From: an uncultured Oscillospiraceae bacterium
GTDB taxonomy: Bacteria; Bacillota; Clostridia; Oscillospirales; Oscillospiraceae
Length of the DNA stretch: 6,465 nt
Assembly (NCBI GenBank): GCA_900758955.1
Contig: CAAETL010000180.1
Coordinates: 1 to 6,465, forward strand
Reading direction: 5' to 3'
In this document: piece after piece, positions 1-5,386 of the stretch
Layout: every line of letters begins with the position of its first letter
How positions within the stretch are numbered: position 1 is the first letter of the stretch
Notes under the pieces: generated by a model
What the model saw: only the letters and a program-made list of their open reading frames with translations
What the model was told of the DNA's origin: nothing
The model's database searches: none
Made by a program: the position numbers and the translations under genes

Positions 1-800
1 GGGTAACCGTCGTGCCTTTGGGTGTGTCCGCCGAGGATGCGCTTTACACCGATCAGGAATCCTCCCTCCCCCGGGCAAAGTTTTACGCCATGCTCCGCCG
101 GGGCGTGAAGGCCTCCACCTGCGCCGTCAATTCCTACCAGTTTCAAGAGGCCATGAGGCCTTTGTTGGATGGGGGCCAAGACATTCTTTATCTCGGAATG
201 TGCGCCACCATGAGCGCCACTTTCGAGGCCGCGCAGGACGCCGCGGCGCAGCTGTCTCTCCAGTACCCGGACCGGCGGATTGCCGTAGTGGACAGCCGAT
301 GCGGCACTTACGCCCAGGCGCTTTTGGTCTACTTGACCGTGGAACAGCGACGCCGGGGGGCCAGCTTTGCAGAAGCCTTGCAGTTTGCCCGGGAGACCGG
401 GGGGAAAATCTGTCACTGGTTCGCCCTTTCCGATTTGCAGCACCTGAAACGGGGCGGTCGCATCTCCGCCTCCTCGGCCGTCCTGGGAAGCCTGTTGCAG
501 ATGAAGCCTCTGGTCCACCTCACCGACGACTGCCGTCTGGTGGTGGCCGACAAAATACGGGGCCGCAAGGCTTCCATTCGCGCCCTGGTACGCATGGTGG
601 AGAGCCGGGCGGTGAATCTAAAAAAGGACCCCATCTTTATCAGCCACTGTGACTGTCCCCAGGACGCCCAATGCTTAGCCGACGCCCTGCAAACGGAGTT
701 GGGGGTCGCCCATGTCCTCATTGGTGAGATGGGGCCGGTCATTGCGGTGCATGGGGGATTGGGGGCTCTGGGGGTGTATTTTATTGGATCGCCTCGGTGA
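1..800 (+). CDS. DegV family protein (fatty-acid binding), N-terminus cut by window start
   Basis: DegV proteins bind a fatty acid between two alpha/beta domains; in Firmicutes some (FakB) present fatty acids to the kinase FakA for entry into phospholipid synthesis. The frame is open from base 3 (V-T-V-V-P-L-G-V, the usual family segment after the first ~20-25 residues), so the true start is upstream and the GTG at base 12 is internal. Counting from that GTG codon, visible family signatures are: S35-T36 in the TS(Q/x)P-like ligand loop; a CATMSATFEAA segment (64-74) where most members have SSxLSGTxxxA; VVDSRCGT (92-99); the hallmark LKRGGRIS (145-152) followed by GSLLQMKPL (159-167); KIRGRKAS (181-188); and a C-terminal GPVIAVHGGLGALGV (241-255). 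About 265 residues are visible, against roughly 280-290 for the family. The protein has more cysteines than usual, including HCDC near residue 212. Family assignment is firm. Which fatty acid it binds, and whether it serves FakA, cannot be read here. Confidence 0.93.
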   Translation, partial: VTVVPLGVSAEDALYTDQESSLPRAKFYAMLRRGVKASTCAVNSYQFQEAMRPLLDGGQDILYLGMCATMSATFEAAQDAAAQLSLQYPDRRIAVVDSRCGTYAQALLVYLTVEQRRRGASFAEALQFARETGGKICHWFALSDLQHLKRGGRISASSAVLGSLLQMKPLVHLTDDCRLVVADKIRGRKASIRALVRMVESRAVNLKKDPIFISHCDCPQDAQCLADALQTELGVAHVLIGEMGPVIAVHGGLGALGVYFIGSPR

Positions 801-810
801 TTCGTCCGCA

Positions 811-858
811 GAAAAAACGCCTTACTTTCAGCGAAATCTGAAAGCAAGGCGTTTTCTC
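811..858. terminator. Bidirectional intrinsic terminator between convergent genes
   Basis: A 21-position inverted repeat (811-831 with 838-858) encloses a 6-nt loop (832-837). It sits 10 nt after the degV stop and 3 nt after the stop of the convergent - strand gene. On the + strand it ends in GGCGTTTTCTC. On the - strand the GCCTTG/CAAGGCG core is followed by a run of six Ts. The two imperfect positions (813/856 and 824/845) are A-C mismatches in the + transcript but G-U wobbles in the - transcript, so the hairpin is fully paired only for the - strand gene. Confidence 0.85.
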
Positions 859-861
859 ATA

Positions 862-1239
862 TTACTCCTTTTCATGAGGGCCGTATCGGTATCGGAACTT
901 TCTCGGCTTATCATCGGGGAAAAAATCGGTCAGGTCAATGCCGCTTAAATCCTCGGACGGATCATCAAAGTAATCATAATCCACCAGATCCTCAAAATCG
1001 AAATACTCTAGTTGATCCGCCGCAAACAGGGCGTTCAAATCCACCACTTTGGGGTCTGTCTTTAATTCGCTTTTATCCAGCTTAGGCAGCCCTTTGGTAA
1101 AAATGTCCTCGGCTTCATAGAGCGACCATTGCAGCAAATACCGGGCGATGGTGGTTTCCGGCATCTCGGGCAGATAGCGAAGGGATTTCTGAATTGCATG
1201 GCTGAAGATATAGCACATACGGGCATAGTTTACGTTCAT
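862..1239 (-). CDS. Hypothetical protein with highly acidic C-terminal half (125 aa)
   Basis: I do not recognise this family. With the start at 1239 the protein has 125 residues. Residues 1-55 look helical and mildly amphipathic (YARMCYIFSHAIQKSLRYL, then ARYLLQWSLYEAEDIF). Residues 75-110 hold 15 Asp/Glu and no Lys or Arg, interspersed with Phe and Tyr (for example DYDYFDD, 87-93). The last 15 residues turn basic (KPRKFRYRYG). I see no signal peptide or membrane segment, so it is probably cytoplasmic. The ATG at 1239 is chosen because GGGAGG lies 7 nt upstream. An upstream in-frame GTG at 1284 would make that Shine-Dalgarno sequence encode the peptide GGVP, typical of an over-extended start. 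The gene is divergent from the XRE regulator at 1414 and ends at the shared terminator. Its position suggests, but does not prove, control by that regulator. An acidic, aromatic-rich surface could bind basic or DNA-binding partners; this is inference only. Confidence 0.72.
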   Translation of the reverse strand: MNVNYARMCYIFSHAIQKSLRYLPEMPETTIARYLLQWSLYEAEDIFTKGLPKLDKSELKTDPKVVDLNALFAADQLEYFDFEDLVDYDYFDDPSEDLSGIDLTDFFPDDKPRKFRYRYGPHEKE

Positions 1240-1246
1240 CGGAACG

Positions 1247-1252
1247 CCTCCC
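1247..1252 (-). promoter_or_regulatory. Ribosome binding site deciding the start at 1239
   Basis: GGGAGG on the - strand lies 7 nt before the ATG at 1239. This is stronger and better spaced than the AAAGGAAGG run immediately before the alternative GTG at 1284, so the shorter protein is preferred. Confidence 0.7.
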
Positions 1253-1330
1253 AAATTTTTAATTATGTTTTCACGCGTCGACACCCTTCCTTTCTATTCG
1301 TTCTCCGCTTCTACAATTTCGATGTCAGGT

Positions 1331-1346
1331 GGACCAAAACTGGTCC
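1331..1346. promoter_or_regulatory. Candidate operator, distal dyad
   Basis: GGACCA-AAAC-TGGTCC is a perfect 6-bp inverted repeat around a 4-nt spacer. It lies in the 174-bp gap between the divergent acidic-protein gene and the XRE regulator. A related, less perfect copy occurs 51 bp downstream (1382-1397), about five helical turns away. The flanks are similar too: over the 21 bases starting at 1329 and 1380, 16 match. This is the pattern expected of paired sites for a dimeric autoregulator; binding is inferred. Confidence 0.55.
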
Positions 1347-1381
1347 CATCACAACGCAGAAACTGCATACAATACCATTGT

Positions 1382-1397
1382 GGACTAAAATGGGTTC
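1382..1397. promoter_or_regulatory. Candidate operator, proximal dyad next to the regulator RBS
   Basis: GGACTAAAATGGGTTC is a degenerate copy of the dyad at 1331-1346 (shared pattern GGACYAAAAYKGGTYC). It ends 16 nt before the regulator ATG and 6 nt before its Shine-Dalgarno, so a bound protein would cover the transcription start region. A TACAAT hexamer at 1368-1373, just upstream, could be the -10 element. I find no convincing -35 at standard spacing, so no promoter is called. Confidence 0.5.
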
Positions 1398-1403
1398 AAT
1401 TGT

Positions 1404-1408
1404 AGGAG
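1404..1408 (+). promoter_or_regulatory. Ribosome binding site deciding the start at 1414
   Basis: AGGAG lies 5 nt before the ATG at 1414. The reading frame stays open upstream to 1129, but that extension runs through the candidate operators and overlaps the divergent gene. It also has no family-like sequence, so the ATG at 1414 is taken as the true start. Confidence 0.75.
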
Positions 1409-1413
1409 CAGTT

Positions 1414-1842
1414 ATGGAAGAACAAAAAATTAAACAGGATGCCATTCAGCTCGGCCAAAATATACGGAGAATCCGAAAACAGCTAGGAGTGGGGCAAACG
1501 GAACTCATCAGTCTGCTGGATCGCAAGGGGATTAACATGACCCGGGAGACCTTAGTAAAGATAGAACGAGGCGCGCAGCATATCCAAGCCACCCAACTTC
1601 GGGGCATTCGGGATGCATTACACACCTCCTACGACGAATTACTGGAACGCGATTCTGAGGAGCGGCAACGCCACTTTATACTCTTTGCGGAACCGGAAGT
1701 ACTGGAGAAACTCGAGCGCATCGCCCAATTTTATGACAGTTCCAAAAATGAAGCGCTTATCCGACTCATTCAGCAGTGGTCTTGTCCCTTCGACGATGCG
1801 CACGGGGAGGTTGGCCTCTCTCCAAAACAGAATAGACTCTAA
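1414..1842 (+). CDS. XRE-family helix-turn-helix regulator with ribbon-helix-helix-like C-terminus
   Basis: A 142-residue cytoplasmic DNA-binding protein. Residues 12-76 match the XRE/Cro-CI fold: LGQNIRRIRKQLG, the QTELISLL helix, the recognition stretch MTRETLVKIERG (42-53), then a two-helix closure ending in SYDELL. Residues 86-123 form a separate segment: a strand-like RHFILFAEP, a helix EVLEKLERIAQFYDS, then SKNEALIRLIQQW. This strand-helix-helix order, with a Ser-Lys-Asn-Glu-Ala-Leu turn, resembles ribbon-helix-helix (CopG/MetJ-type) dimer domains. The last 19 residues look unstructured. The gene is divergent from the acidic protein gene and preceded by two related dyads, so autoregulation and control of the neighbour are plausible. 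The XRE call is strong. The C-terminal fold is a pattern-based inference; it could instead be a plain dimerisation helix pair. Confidence 0.87.
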   Translation: MEEQKIKQDAIQLGQNIRRIRKQLGVGQTELISLLDRKGINMTRETLVKIERGAQHIQATQLRGIRDALHTSYDELLERDSEERQRHFILFAEPEVLEKLERIAQFYDSSKNEALIRLIQQWSCPFDDAHGEVGLSPKQNRL

Positions 1843-1844
1843 GC

Positions 1845-1883
1845 AGCCGACAGGAACGAGAAATCGGATCTGTCGGCTCTTTT
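1845..1883 (+). terminator. Probable intrinsic terminator after the XRE regulator
   Basis: AGCCGACAG (1845-1853) is perfectly complementary to CTGTCGGCT (1870-1878), with a 16-nt loop, followed by CTTTT. It starts 2 nt after the stop codon. The large loop and short T run make it weaker than the other two terminators in the window. Confidence 0.65.
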
Positions 1884-1915
1884 GACATCTCTCCCAGTCT
1901 TCCAGATGATGTCAA
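1882..1915. repeat. Inverted repeat TTGACATC / GATGTCAA
   Basis: A perfect 8-bp inverted repeat (1882-1889 and 1908-1915) has an 18-nt spacer. It overlaps the T run of the preceding terminator, in the gap between two convergent genes. Function is not evident. It could be a second stem that extends or competes with the terminator, or an incidental dyad. Confidence 0.45.
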
Positions 1916-2005
1916 CGCCGCCCCCTGCGGAATATCGGTAGTATGCCATACCGGCTTCCTTGATTCATTGCGTCATCATAGGCCATGCCGGTTCCCGCAC
2001 ACAAA

Positions 2006-2028
2006 AAAAGGGGGCCGCGCCCCCTTTT
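2006..2028 (-). terminator. Intrinsic terminator of the helicase-DUF2156-GNAT operon
   Basis: AAAAGGGGGC (2006-2015) pairs with GCCCCCTTTT (2019-2028) around a 3-nt loop. Read on the - strand, the GC-rich stem is followed by seven Ts, counting the stem's own Ts (2009 down to 2003). It starts 3 nt after the GNAT stop codon. The + strand side also ends in TTTT, so it may act in both directions. Confidence 0.88.
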
Positions 2029-2030
2029 CC

Positions 2031-2912
2031 TTAGTCGAATCCCAGACCCATGTAGGCGTCTTGGTGGTGGCCCCACTTTTGTTGCAGTTCCCGGTCATAC
2101 CATTTTATCATGCCGAAGGACTGAATGTAGCTGCCAGGCAGCCCCTCCCAGAAAGCCGGCGTGCGGATGTGGTACCGGGTGGCGGGCAGGATGGTCCAGG
2201 CCACCTGCACCGCTCTCATCATTTTATCCACTGGCAGCAGCAGCTCTTTGAAGAGCAGCCGACGGCGCTGGACATACTCAATGGCCGCGCAGCCCACCAC
2301 CCCGTCGATCTGCACCTTGTACAGGTCGCCCATGGCCAGGTGGCTGCCATGCTGCTGGAATTGGATCAGTTCGTTGGAATAGGAGATATGGGGAATGTCC
2401 GTTAAATAGGATTCCCGGATCTCATTGTATTCGCAGGGAAGAACGGGGGTAATGATATCCCCCTCCACCGGGTCGGCCAGGGAGGTGGACATAATCTCCA
2501 GCTTGCGGGTGGAGAAGCACTCAGAAAGCCCTAAATTATCAAAGAACCGGTGCAGGCTGGGAGATGAGGGCACTAAAATCATGCACTTATACCCCTGCTC
2601 CTGGAGAAATTTGTCCGCATAGGCCAAAAGCTGGCGGGCGTATCCCTTGCCTTGGATGTAGGGATTCGTACCCAGGGCGTACACATATCCCACAGGGAGA
2701 CGGGTCCCGTCGGGCATTAGGTACTCAATGCCCGTGATAATATTGGCCATGGAGTTGAGTTCCCCATCCTCGTCCACCACCAGTACCTTGTCGATCTCAC
2801 AGTACTTCTGGTAGAACATGTCAATATAGTGCTCGGAGTCTCCAAACGCCTTACTCCAAAGTTCCTTTAATTGAGGCAGGTCGTCCGGGGTCGCGGTGCG
2901 AATGGTAATCAT
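2031..2912 (-). CDS. GNAT family N-acetyltransferase (two-part, Eis-like layout)
   Basis: Transfers an acetyl group from acetyl-CoA to an amine; the substrate is not identifiable here. The 293-residue protein begins with the typical GNAT opening MITIRTATPDDLPQLKELW. Motif A is at about 77-105, with the acetyl-CoA pyrophosphate loop Q87-G-K-G90-Y-A92 (QxxGxA). Motif B is at about 111-129 (MILVPSSPSLHRFFDNLGL). A single GNAT domain is about 150 residues. The remaining ~150 residues, ending in YMGLGFD, form a second region as seen in Eis-type and other tandem GNAT proteins of Clostridia. The ATG at 2912 has AAAGGAGG 6 nt upstream, a strong site. It is the last gene of the - strand cluster, 60 nt after the DUF2156 gene and followed directly by a terminator. 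Family certain, subfamily tentative. Confidence 0.9.
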   Translation of the reverse strand: MITIRTATPDDLPQLKELWSKAFGDSEHYIDMFYQKYCEIDKVLVVDEDGELNSMANIITGIEYLMPDGTRLPVGYVYALGTNPYIQGKGYARQLLAYADKFLQEQGYKCMILVPSSPSLHRFFDNLGLSECFSTRKLEIMSTSLADPVEGDIITPVLPCEYNEIRESYLTDIPHISYSNELIQFQQHGSHLAMGDLYKVQIDGVVGCAAIEYVQRRRLLFKELLLPVDKMMRAVQVAWTILPATRYHIRTPAFWEGLPGSYIQSFGMIKWYDRELQQKWGHHQDAYMGLGFD

Positions 2913-2972
2913 AAATTGCCTCCTTTCTTAAGGTCAAAACATGAATGGCGCAGCGCAATTGCCGCGCATGAA

Positions 2973-3917
2973 CTAACCAATGGACGCGCTGTGGGGCAGA
3001 AATCCTTCCGCCGCCACGGCGCTGTAATTTTCTCCCATATGGTGGGGGAAAAAAGAGAGCTTGGCCTTACGCAGACCCGGCAGCCCCATGTCGTCCTCCC
3101 GGTCCAGGAAACGAATAGCAGGCTGCGTTTCCCGCACCCATCGGGCCATCTCTCGGGCAATGGCGGGATACGCGCCCTGTAGGGAGGCGTCCGCCCGCTC
3201 AAAATGGATGTTATACATCTGACTGGTGAGACGGGAGCCCAGGGCAAAAGCCACCACCCGTCCGCCTGCCCGGATCAGTCCCCCCGACAGGCCGATCCGG
3301 TCAAATTCCGTGAGGGCCAGGTCCAGGGCGTGTCGCTCCCGGTTCAGGGAGGCCTCTCCCGGGGAATTGGGCCGGGTCAAGTTCTGCTGATACCAGCGCT
3401 CGTCCAACTCCCGGCAGGAAGGAAGGTCCTCCCGGTCAATGGGAGTAAAGGCCCAGTCGGGACACAGTTCGTCAAATCGGTGGATGTGGTTTCGTTTGCC
3501 GTGGAGCTTCTTGCCGCTTAAGTCGGCCATTTTGTCCACATCATAGATATAATCAAAGGAATCCCGGGTCTCCGTCACAACAAAGGCGCCGGGGTAGGCC
3601 TGGGTCAGCCAAGCGATTGCGTCGGGCGGAACGCAGACCAGGCGGAGGGGCTCTCCCCGCTCCCGGGCGTCCCGGGCCAGGGCTTCGATGGCGCCGACGG
3701 GCGTCCCCTCACCCACGGGCCAGAGATAGGAGCTGCCCAATACGCTGATGAGATGGGTCAGCAGCCACCCCTCGTGGCGGCAGATGGTATGTTGAAACGC
3801 CTCCCGCCAACAGTAGAGGGCGGGAAAGCTGTAGTCGCAAAGAGGTATATTTTCAGCCGCCAGCAGCGGGGCCGCCCACTGCCAGTCCTCCGGCTGAGGA
3901 AGAAGAAATGGAAGCAT
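2973..3917 (-). CDS. DUF2156 (phosphatidylglycerol lysyltransferase C-terminal-like) protein
   Basis: A 314-residue soluble protein matching the DUF2156 / LPG-synthase C-terminal family. That fold is a pair of GNAT-like domains, which in MprF moves an aminoacyl group from tRNA to phosphatidylglycerol. Visible family segments are FPALYCWRE (31-39), DYIYDVDKMADLSGKKLHGKRNH (122-144), LNRERHALDLAL (191-202), GGLIRAGGRVVAFALGSRL (212-230) and FLDREDDMGLPGLRKAKLSFFP (270-291). Unlike MprF it has no membrane segments, so it is not a complete lysyl-PG synthase. Stand-alone members in Clostridia have no settled function. The ATG at 3917 has AGAGGA 6 nt upstream, 21 nt after the helicase stop, so co-transcription is likely. 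Its pairing with a downstream GNAT could mean they act on related substrates; that is inference. Confidence 0.88.
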   Translation of the reverse strand: MLPFLLPQPEDWQWAAPLLAAENIPLCDYSFPALYCWREAFQHTICRHEGWLLTHLISVLGSSYLWPVGEGTPVGAIEALARDARERGEPLRLVCVPPDAIAWLTQAYPGAFVVTETRDSFDYIYDVDKMADLSGKKLHGKRNHIHRFDELCPDWAFTPIDREDLPSCRELDERWYQQNLTRPNSPGEASLNRERHALDLALTEFDRIGLSGGLIRAGGRVVAFALGSRLTSQMYNIHFERADASLQGAYPAIAREMARWVRETQPAIRFLDREDDMGLPGLRKAKLSFFPHHMGENYSAVAAEGFLPHSASIG

Positions 3918-3938
3918 GCAGAGTCCTCTTCCTTTCCG

Positions 3939-5093
3939 TCAGTCTGCCCCGCTCTGGGGGAACGGCTCAATTTCCATCTGGGTGGTCCGTGCGATCTCGT
4001 CCAGACGGATCCCCTCGGTCACCGAGGCCACCAGGCTATAGGCGGCGCCGTGGCGTTTGGCCCGTCCGGTCCGGCCGATTCGATGGACATAGTACTCGGT
4101 TTCCTCCGGGATATCATAATTGAACACGGCGTCCACGTCGTCGATATCCAGGCCACGGGCGGCCACGTCGGTGGCCACCAGTACCCGGAGCTCCCCTTTT
4201 CGGAAGGTATCCAGCACCTTTTCCCGGATGCGCTGGTTTAAATCGCCATGGATGCACTGGGCGGAAATGCCCCGCATTTGCAGAAGACCGCAGAGACGGT
4301 CCGTCATATTCTTGGTGTTGCAAAACGCGATGACCCGCTCCAGTTTCTCCCCCTCCAAAATGTTGACCAGGGCGTCCACCTTGCCGTTTCGGTCGGTATC
4401 CAACCGGTACTGGCGGATGTCGGGGCGGTCTTCCTCCACCGGACGGACCACAATCTCTACGGGGTCGCGCTGGTAGACCCAGGAGATGTCCATCACCTCC
4501 CGGGAGATGGTGGCGGAAAAAAGGCCCAGGTTTCTGCGGTTGGGCATCTGATCCAGAATGCGGGTCACATCCTTAATAAAGCCCATGTCCAGCATGCGGT
4601 CCGCCTCGTCCAGCACAACGGTCTGCACGGCGGAGATCCGGACGGTGTGTCGCTTCATGTGGTCCATCAGGCGGCCTGGGGTGGCCACCACAATCTGGGG
4701 CTTTTTTTTCAGTTGGGTGATCTGCTTTTCGATGGGCTGTCCCCCGTATAAGCAGACTGAACGGATGCCGGGGAGAAAGGCGTACAGATCCCGGAGTTCG
4801 CTCTGAATCTGCATGGCCAGCTCCCGGGTGGGGGCCAGAATCAGCCCCTGGACATCGCCGGTCTCCGGGTCGATATGCTCCACCATGGGAATGCCGAAAG
4901 CATAGGTCTTTCCGGTGCCCGTGGGGGCCTTGGCAATTACGTCCTTCCACTCCATAAAGCAGGGGATGGCGCCGGCCTGCACCGGGGTGGCTTGGGAAAA
5001 TCCCTTCTTTTCCAGTGCGCGCATGACCCCGTTGGAGAGGCGCATGGCGCTGTATGATAAGTCTAATGCAACTTCTGTCCCGTTGATTTCCAT
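3939..5093 (-). CDS. DEAD-box ATP-dependent RNA helicase (core-only)
   Basis: Unwinds short RNA duplexes using ATP, in roles such as ribosome assembly, mRNA turnover and cold adaptation. All core motifs are intact in the 384 residues: Q motif GFSQATPVQ (31-39), motif I APTGTGKT (56-63), Ia PTRELA (88-93), GG (117-118), Ib TPGR (138-141), II DEAD (162-165), III SAT (193-195), IV VIAFCNT (254-260), HGD with QxxR (282-290), V ATDVAARGLD (307-316), VI HRIGRTGR (337-344). Only about 40 residues follow motif VI, so it lacks the basic tail or RNA-recognition domain of CsdA, CshA or DbpA and is a minimal helicase. The ATG at 5093 has AAAGGA 7 nt upstream. It is the first gene of a - strand cluster with DUF2156 and GNAT and has its own promoter. 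I give no gene symbol because the subfamily is set mainly by the missing C-terminal extension. Confidence 0.96.
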   Translation of the reverse strand: MEINGTEVALDLSYSAMRLSNGVMRALEKKGFSQATPVQAGAIPCFMEWKDVIAKAPTGTGKTYAFGIPMVEHIDPETGDVQGLILAPTRELAMQIQSELRDLYAFLPGIRSVCLYGGQPIEKQITQLKKKPQIVVATPGRLMDHMKRHTVRISAVQTVVLDEADRMLDMGFIKDVTRILDQMPNRRNLGLFSATISREVMDISWVYQRDPVEIVVRPVEEDRPDIRQYRLDTDRNGKVDALVNILEGEKLERVIAFCNTKNMTDRLCGLLQMRGISAQCIHGDLNQRIREKVLDTFRKGELRVLVATDVAARGLDIDDVDAVFNYDIPEETEYYVHRIGRTGRAKRHGAAYSLVASVTEGIRLDEIARTTQMEIEPFPQSGAD

Positions 5094-5122
5094 GTTTTAT
5101 TCCTTTATTTAGTATTTAAATC

Positions 5123-5151
5123 ACTATATCACAAGACGCTTCCCGATGCAA
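5123..5151 (-). promoter_or_regulatory. Probable sigma-A promoter of the helicase operon (extended -10)
   Basis: On the - strand, TTGCAT (5151-5146) is followed by a 17-nt spacer and TATAGT (5128-5123), with TG one base before the -10 (TGATATAGT). The -10 matches five of six consensus bases and the -35 three of six; the extended TG compensates for the weak -35. Transcription would begin near 5116, giving a leader of about 23 nt before the helicase ATG. Confidence 0.65.
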
Positions 5152-5176
5152 GTTTTCCCCTCTCCTTTTTGCTTAG

Positions 5177-5208
5177 AAATGACGGAGGGGAACGCCTCCC
5201 TTTCATTT
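5177..5208. repeat. Imperfect hairpin between the divergent promoters
   Basis: AAATGA (5177-5182) and GGAGG (5184-5188) pair with CCTCC (5195-5199) and TCATTT (5203-5208). The loop is 6 nt, with a small 1x3 internal loop. It is upstream of both proposed promoters, so it would not normally be in either transcript. A protein-binding dyad or a remnant terminator are possible. No clean T run follows on either strand. Confidence 0.45.
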
Positions 5209-5294
5209 TATGTCCTCTCCCCCTGATCTAACCCATAATCGGACGAAAAATTCACGCAAAAAGTAAAAATGACCGTGCGTTTTTTCCCAGCCTG

Positions 5295-5303
5295 TGGTAG
5301 AAT
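5295..5303 (+). promoter_or_regulatory. Extended -10 element for the membrane protein-metG operon
   Basis: TGGTAGAAT fits the extended -10 pattern TGnTATAAT with one mismatch in the hexamer. No good -35 hexamer exists 16-18 nt upstream, which is tolerated by extended -10 promoters. Transcription would start near 5310, giving a leader of about 115 nt. Confidence 0.5.
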
Positions 5304-5325
5304 ATTAGAGTTAAGGATTACCATC

Positions 5326-5386
5326 CCGCCCAGAGGGGCGGAACGGTCGGCGGTCCGCCCCGGCGCTGCGGGGCAAATCCGCCGGC
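5326..5386 (+). promoter_or_regulatory. GC-rich structured 5' leader (two hairpins)
   Basis: Hairpin A is CCGCCC (5326-5331) with GGGCGG (5336-5341) and an AGAG loop. Hairpin B has an outer stem 5346-5353 with 5379-5386 (eight pairs, one G-U), an internal loop TCC/AAAT, and an inner stem GCCCCG (5357-5362) with CGGGGC (5369-5374) around a 6-nt loop. Both lie downstream of the predicted -10 and end about 23 nt before the Shine-Dalgarno. I do not recognise a known riboswitch or T-box. A role in mRNA stability or translation control is inferred. Confidence 0.5.

Noticed and set aside
12..14. GTG at base 12 as the true start of the DegV gene
   Set aside because: The frame stays open upstream to the window edge with the family-typical V-T-V-V-P-L-G-V, and DegV proteins have ~20-25 residues before this point.
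413..847. Open frame on the - strand opposite degV
   Set aside because: No RBS, no family-like sequence, and it covers the terminator. It is the antisense shadow of degV in GC-rich DNA.
1241..1252. The 12-mer GGAACGCCTCCC shared with 5189-5200
   Set aside because: At 1241 it is the RBS region of a gene. At 5189 it is part of a hairpin loop and arm with no start codon after it. One shared RBS-like 12-mer is best explained by chance.
1240..1284. GTG start at 1284 for the acidic protein
   Set aside because: It would translate the GGGAGG ribosome binding site as GGVP, and its own AAAGGAAGG run is too close to the GTG. The start at 1239 is better supported, though 1284 is not impossible.
1129..1413. 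Long N-terminal extension of the XRE regulator reading frame
   Set aside because: It overlaps the divergent gene, runs through the candidate operators, and has no RBS or domain-like sequence. The ATG at 1414 with AGGAG is a far better start. The repeated WTK peptides in it simply reflect the two operator copies, 51 nt (17 codons) apart.
2913..2972. GC-rich partial dyad around GCAATTGC in the DUF2156-GNAT gap
   Set aside because: Only the central 8 bp are a perfect palindrome and no T run follows. It is not enough to call a terminator, processing site or operator.
4248..4751. Long + strand frames opposite the helicase
   Set aside because: They are antisense to a helicase with all motifs intact, have no recognisable protein content and have no proper RBS.
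5253..5287. ACGCA / TGCGT inverted pair followed by a T run, as a terminator
   Set aside because: Only 5 bp pair across a long AT-rich loop, and there is no upstream + strand gene for it to terminate.
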